DNA from: Sphaerospermopsis sp. SIO1G1 | Lineage (GTDB): Bacteria; Cyanobacteriota; Cyanobacteriia; Cyanobacteriales; Nostocaceae | DNA length: 36,206 nucleotides | Assembly: GCA_010672785.1 (NCBI GenBank) | Contig: JAAHFX010000014.1 | Location: 260,840 to 297,045, forward strand | Reading direction: 5' to 3' | Shown here: positions 33,221 through 36,206 of the stretch, piece after piece | Numbering within the stretch: position 1 is the stretch's first letter | Layout of the letters: each line of letters starts with the position of its first letter | Made by a program: the position numbers and the translations under genes | The notes under the pieces: generated by a model | What the model was told of the DNA's origin: nothing | The model's database searches: none | The model's input: the letters and a program-made list of their open reading frames with translations, nothing else

Positions 33221-34237
33221 TTACTTTTCTAAACTTAAAGCGACTTTTCTTGCTAATTCCACCATGCGATTAGCGTAACCCCATTCATTGTCATACCAAG
33301 CTAATATTTTTACTTGGGTTTCATCTACAACCATTGTAGAAAGTGCATCAATAATAGAAGAACGAGGATCATCTTTATAATCAATTGATACTAATGGACG
33401 TTCTTCATATCCTAAAATTCCTTTGAGTGGTTCTTGTTCTGATGCGGTTTTCAATAAACTATTAATTTCTTCTTTTGTGGTTGGTTTGGCAACTTCAAAA
33501 ACACAATCTGTTAAGGAAGCATTTAACAAAGGAACTCGCACTGCTAACCCATTCAATTTACCGTTTAGTTCTGGATAAATTAACCCAATTGCTGTTGCTG
33601 AACCAGTGCTAGTGGGAATTAATGACATACTGGTAGCTCTAGCCCGACGTAAGTCTTTATGGGGTGCATCTACAATGATTTGAGTATTAGTATTATCATG
33701 AATTGTAGTTATGACACCATGTTTGATTCCTAAACCTTCATGAATTACTTTCACGACAGGTGCTAAACAGTTGGTTGTACAAGAAGCTGCTGTTAAAAGA
33801 TGGTGTTTTTCAGGTTGATATAAGTTGTCATTTACTCCCATGACAATATTTAATGCACCTTCTTTTACTGGTGCAGCAACAATGACTTTTTGTACACCTC
33901 TTTTAAAATAAGGTTCAAGGGTAGCTGTGGTTCTAAATTTACCTGAACATTCTAAGACAATATCAATATTAAAATCTTCCCAAGAAACTTCTTCTGGTTG
34001 GGAATATTCACTAAAGCTCAAGGTTTTACCATCAATAATAACTTGATTTTCTCCTGCTTCTACTTCTTTATTCCATCTACCATGTACGGAATCAAATTTC
34101 AATAAATGTGCTGCTGCTACTGCACCACCTTTAACTTCATTTATATGCACAAATTCTATTTCTGGATAATCCCAAGCAGCGCGAACTGCTAAACGTCCCA
34201 TGCGCCCAAAACCGTTAATTCCTACACGAATTGCCAT
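33221..34237 (-). CDS. gap: ArsJ-associated glyceraldehyde-3-phosphate dehydrogenase
   Basis: With arsenate in place of phosphate, this enzyme turns glyceraldehyde-3-phosphate into 1-arseno-3-phosphoglycerate for ArsJ. The 338 residues carry the NAD site (RVGINGFGRMGRLAVRAAWD) and the catalytic Cys153 in ASCTTNCLAP, with His180 in TTIHDNTNTQ. The N-terminus carries D23-Y-P-E followed by HINEVKGGAVAAAHLLKF, unlike the classical sugar-metabolism paralogues. AGAGGAA precedes the ATG. It is the first gene of the gap-arsJ operon and is preceded by two ArsR-like boxes. A core-metabolism role is less likely in this setting. Confidence 0.93.
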   Translation of the reverse strand: MAIRVGINGFGRMGRLAVRAAWDYPEIEFVHINEVKGGAVAAAHLLKFDSVHGRWNKEVEAGENQVIIDGKTLSFSEYSQPEEVSWEDFNIDIVLECSGKFRTTATLEPYFKRGVQKVIVAAPVKEGALNIVMGVNDNLYQPEKHHLLTAASCTTNCLAPVVKVIHEGLGIKHGVITTIHDNTNTQIIVDAPHKDLRRARATSMSLIPTSTGSATAIGLIYPELNGKLNGLAVRVPLLNASLTDCVFEVAKPTTKEEINSLLKTASEQEPLKGILGYEERPLVSIDYKDDPRSSIIDALSTMVVDETQVKILAWYDNEWGYANRMVELARKVALSLEK

Positions 34238-34322
34238 CTTAAAATTCCTCTTTTTGATGCAAATATTCCTTAATTTCTAAGACCAATCAAACTAATACTA
34301 ATAACCCTATTTGTTTATCATT

Positions 34323-34390
34323 TCAAAAAAAATTGATATGTCAAGTAGGATGATAGCACAAGATATAAAAATTAATCAAAAAAAATTGAT
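34323..34390 (-). promoter_or_regulatory. Two ArsR-type operators before gap-arsJ
   Basis: TCAA (34323-34326) faces TTGA (34333-34336), and ATCAA (34375-34379) faces TTGAT (34386-34390), the latter a perfect pair with a six-A spacer. The first continues into TTGATATGTCAA, which also occurs in the aquaporin operator. The boxes sit 85-155 bases upstream of gap. The shared design points to one ArsR for both operons. Confidence 0.75.
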
Positions 34391-34453
34391 GGATATAGTC
34401 AAAACAATCATATCAGTAAATAAAGTTACGTAGTTTCAATTAATTACTGATTT

Positions 34454-34545
34454 AGGACTCATGCAAAATATCTGTCAAACTCCTATTCCTCTGTGTTCTT
34501 TGTGTCCTCTGTGGTTGGTTTTTCCATAAATCCTGCGTAAATACT
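34454..34545. repeat. MITE-like element F (degraded)
   Basis: Termini AGGACTCATGCA (34454-34465) and TGCGTAAATACT (34534-34545) are both altered. The interior (CCTCTGTGTTCTTTGTGTCC) matches elements C and E. No gene is visible in 34238-34564. Confidence 0.7.
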
Positions 34546-34564
34546 GCAATCAATAGATATCATT

Positions 34565-34750
34565 TTACTCACAACAAGAGCGTGGAGGGGAGATGAGAGA
34601 ATTACGATGAATATCTGCGATGTAATCTTCTAATACCTGAAATTGGGGTAAGTTTAGACTGTAATGATACAAGCACCTTTCTTGACGAGCATTAACGAGG
34701 CTTGCGTCTTTAAGGTTTTTGAGGTGAAAAGAAAGTTTTGACTGACTTAT
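34565..34750 (-). pseudogene. arsR remnant (C-terminal 61 codons)
   Basis: From 34750 down to TAA 34565 the frame reads SQSKLSFHLKNLKDASLVNA, RQERCLYHYSLNLPQFQVLE and on to SPPRSCCE. It matches arsR from residue 47 to the end. The metal-binding half and start are missing, and an in-frame stop lies just upstream. Wing residues GKWIYY have become ERCLYH. It is the first part of a duplicated arsR-GNAT segment. Confidence 0.88.
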
Positions 34751-34832
34751 ATACTAGAAAGCAAATTCTGTAGGATTAAATTCTACAGGATATTGTTTTT
34801 TGTCTGAATCAGGATGTCCAGGATTTGAGGAT

Positions 34833-34963
34833 TTACAGGATTTTTGATTTATGGGTTTGGGTGTAAATATGCAATTTTCAAGATTTTGGTAAGAGATGTT
34901 TTTATAGTAAAGATATCCATTTTTAGGTGTTTCTATATCTATAAATTTAATATATCCACATTT
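34833..34963 (-). pseudogene. GNAT 3' remnant, second part of the duplication
   Basis: It translates as CGYIKFIDIETPKNGYLYYK then NISYQNLENCIFTPKP, matching the end of the GNAT pseudogene at 31131 (SGYSKVIDIETPENGYIYYK). A one-base loss in the G-run near 34860 shifts the final codons. The CAGGAT-type repeat at its 3' end is also shared with the first copy. The right edge, near 34963, is where antitoxin sequence begins. Confidence 0.8.
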
Positions 34964-35175
34964 ACTAGATTTGAGGTAGGTTCAACAATATCTCCTATAA
35001 TTTCTCCACTATCTTTCATTACTCCGAAGGTAGCTCTTTTATTTTTAATAATAGGTGAGATGATGGCGATCGCAGTATTATTGTCAGTAATAGTGAGAGA
35101 TTCACCTGTTTTTTGAGTTTGGTTAATTAGGTTTTGTAAGGTTTGGGGAAGTTCTGCGAAGGTAATTTGCGTCAT
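34939..35175 (-). CDS. Phd/YefM-type antitoxin, 3' end replaced
   Basis: The 78 residues resemble Phd/YefM-family antitoxins of type II toxin-antitoxin pairs: ITFAELPQTLQNLINQTQKT is the dimerising N-terminus and ESLTITDNNTAIAIISPI the core strand pair. SGEIIGDIVEPTSN is like the tail of cyanobacterial members. The last residues (about VNVDILNL) are read from the GNAT remnant that starts near 34963, so the native C-terminus and any toxin gene that followed were lost. The DNA-binding half may still work. It may be an orphan regulator or a decaying gene. No toxin is visible nearby. Confidence 0.6.
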   Translation of the reverse strand: MTQITFAELPQTLQNLINQTQKTGESLTITDNNTAIAIISPIIKNKRATFGVMKDSGEIIGDIVEPTSNLVNVDILNL

Positions 35176-35307
35176 GGAAGTTTAGATATTAGCGTATGAT
35201 AACTTATTTTACATCTATTTTACCTATATTTCTAGAGTCTTAATTTATTGAAAAAAAGCGATCGCAACATAAAAATGGCTAGAGCAGCGATCGCTAAATA
35301 AAATCAA

Positions 35308-36206
35308 TTATGTATTTACTACCAACTTCTTATTTTTTCGTTGATTTTTAGTGGAAAATACACCCATTGCAGCTAAAGCAATCATTCCTATTAAAGTAGA
35401 AGGTTCAGGAGTAGTTTTAGGTGGATCAATAGGTGGATCAATAGTAGGTTTTTCTGGTTCATCAGGTGGGTCAATAATGGTTGGAATGTTTGCTAACATT
35501 GCAATTCCATCATTAAAACACTCTTGAATTAACCAAGCTACCAAATCTCCTGAAGGGACTAAGGAACGATCAATACTAAATCCAAAAGTTTGATAACCAA
35601 AAGCACCAAAACGTCCAAAATCTAATCCACTTAAATCACCAGGAAGAAGATTACTAATCCATTGTCCAGATGAAATTACACTATTAGTTGCATTTCCAAA
35701 AGGTGATTGATGTTGACCTAAATCTCCTAAAGTTGGATTTCCACCTCTACTAGCAACAAAATTAGTATATGAACTATTACTAGACCAACCATCATTAAGA
35801 TGAGCTACACTTTTCGTTCCAAATACTCTGTATACTCCTAAACCAGCAGCAGAACCATTAGCATTAGTAAAATTAACTCCTAATAATCCTGAAGCGGTTT
35901 GAATAAAAAGGTCTCCCCAACCAATATGATCATATCCATAACGGACAGGAACTACAGCACCATCTCTTGATAAATTGGCATTAATCGCAAAGGTGATTCT
36001 ATTATTGTCTATATCATCCTTCATCCCCATCCCATAAATTTCAAATAGTCCACCACCTACACTGGTAGGACTACCTGGATATGTACGGTATGTAGAATCG
36101 TTAAAAGAATCAATTGTATAGTTCCAACCATTGTGTAAAACTGATGCTTGCGCTTCTTGGGTAAATCCTATAACTGTCAGTACAGAAAGAGTAACTGTTG
36201 CGAGTT
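35308..36206 (-). CDS. PEP-CTERM exosortase-dependent surface protein (5' end off window)
   Basis: The frame is open to the right edge of the window, so the start is missing; ATG 36030 is internal. At the edge the sequence (LATVTLSVLTVIGFTQEAQA then SVLHNGWNYTID) is the end of a signal peptide and mature N-terminus. At the C-terminus comes a Pro/Asp linker (PPDEPEKPTIDPPIDPPKTT), the PEP motif (PEPSTLIG), a membrane helix (MIALAAMGVF) and basic residues KNQRKNKK. This is the tripartite PEP-CTERM tag that exosortase/archaeosortase enzymes process. The central domain resembles the XDD group of cyanobacterial surface proteins, which I recall only loosely. About 299 residues are visible. Confidence 0.85.
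   Translation of the reverse strand, partial: LATVTLSVLTVIGFTQEAQASVLHNGWNYTIDSFNDSTYRTYPGSPTSVGGGLFEIYGMGMKDDIDNNRITFAINANLSRDGAVVPVRYGYDHIGWGDLFIQTASGLLGVNFTNANGSAAGLGVYRVFGTKSVAHLNDGWSSNSSYTNFVASRGGNPTLGDLGQHQSPFGNATNSVISSGQWISNLLPGDLSGLDFGRFGAFGYQTFGFSIDRSLVPSGDLVAWLIQECFNDGIAMLANIPTIIDPPDEPEKPTIDPPIDPPKTTPEPSTLIGMIALAAMGVFSTKNQRKNKKLVVNT

Noticed and set aside
34844..35116. Plus-strand frame of 90 codons across the antitoxin
   Set aside because: It is antisense to the GNAT remnant and the antitoxin, has no ribosome site and begins in a repeat.

Overview
The window looks like the chromosome of an AT-rich filamentous cyanobacterium, most likely Nostocales (Anabaena/Dolichospermum-like). 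The evidence is many HIP1 palindromes (GCGATCGC, e.g. near 10593, 11706, 13319, 20251, 20922, 24896, 28049, 35260), cyanobacterial families (DUF3727, UbiA-type solanesyltransferase, ArsJ/GAPDH, PEP-CTERM) and abundant short dispersed repeats. The taxon is inferred from family content and repeat style; no rRNA or tRNA gene is present.

1-7000 is an accessory, conflict-type region. It holds two identical copies of an Rpn/DUF2887-like PD-(D/E)XK nuclease gene. They are followed by a 1431-residue STAND protein: an N-terminal helical adaptor-like domain, a coiled coil, an Mrr-like restriction-endonuclease fold, a NACHT NTPase and 14 WD40 blades. Downstream lies a scar with a DUF29 gene remnant, a third Rpn 3' fragment and repeat pieces.

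7000-15400 is mostly housekeeping: tlyA (rRNA methylase), an archaeal-type class I lysyl-tRNA synthetase, proB, a YqeG-type HAD phosphatase, a DUF3727 protein, and a tandem-GNAT protein abutting ruvX. A compact array of four hairpins separates the convergent lysS and proB.

15500-26900 holds two hypothetical proteins, a PhnD-like phosphonate-type binding lipoprotein paired with a transmembrane histidine kinase, ubiA divergent from ppx, an orphan PvuII-like m4C DNA methyltransferase, a DMT-family transporter followed by a peptidoglycan-binding/HEAT protein, and an InrS/CsoR-type metal sensor.

27300-34400 holds an HtrA-family protease and then an arsenic island: arsC, arsH, an aquaglyceroporin and arsR, then arsJ with its partner GAPDH, all on the minus strand. 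Near-identical inverted-repeat operators precede the aquaporin-arsH-arsC operon and the gap-arsJ operon, so one ArsR probably controls both. In the model, aquaporin, ArsC and ArsH handle As(III), As(V) and organoarsenicals, while GAPDH makes 1-arseno-3-phosphoglycerate for export by ArsJ.

A degraded copy of the arsR-GNAT segment lies on the far side of gap (34565-34963). Its edge cuts the 3' end of a Phd/YefM-type antitoxin gene. The window ends inside a PEP-CTERM surface protein gene.

Throughout, intergenic spaces carry a MITE-like family of about 90-95 bp with termini AGGACTTACGCA/TGCGTAAGTCCT (six copies plus fragments) and a second family built on CAGGAT-type words.
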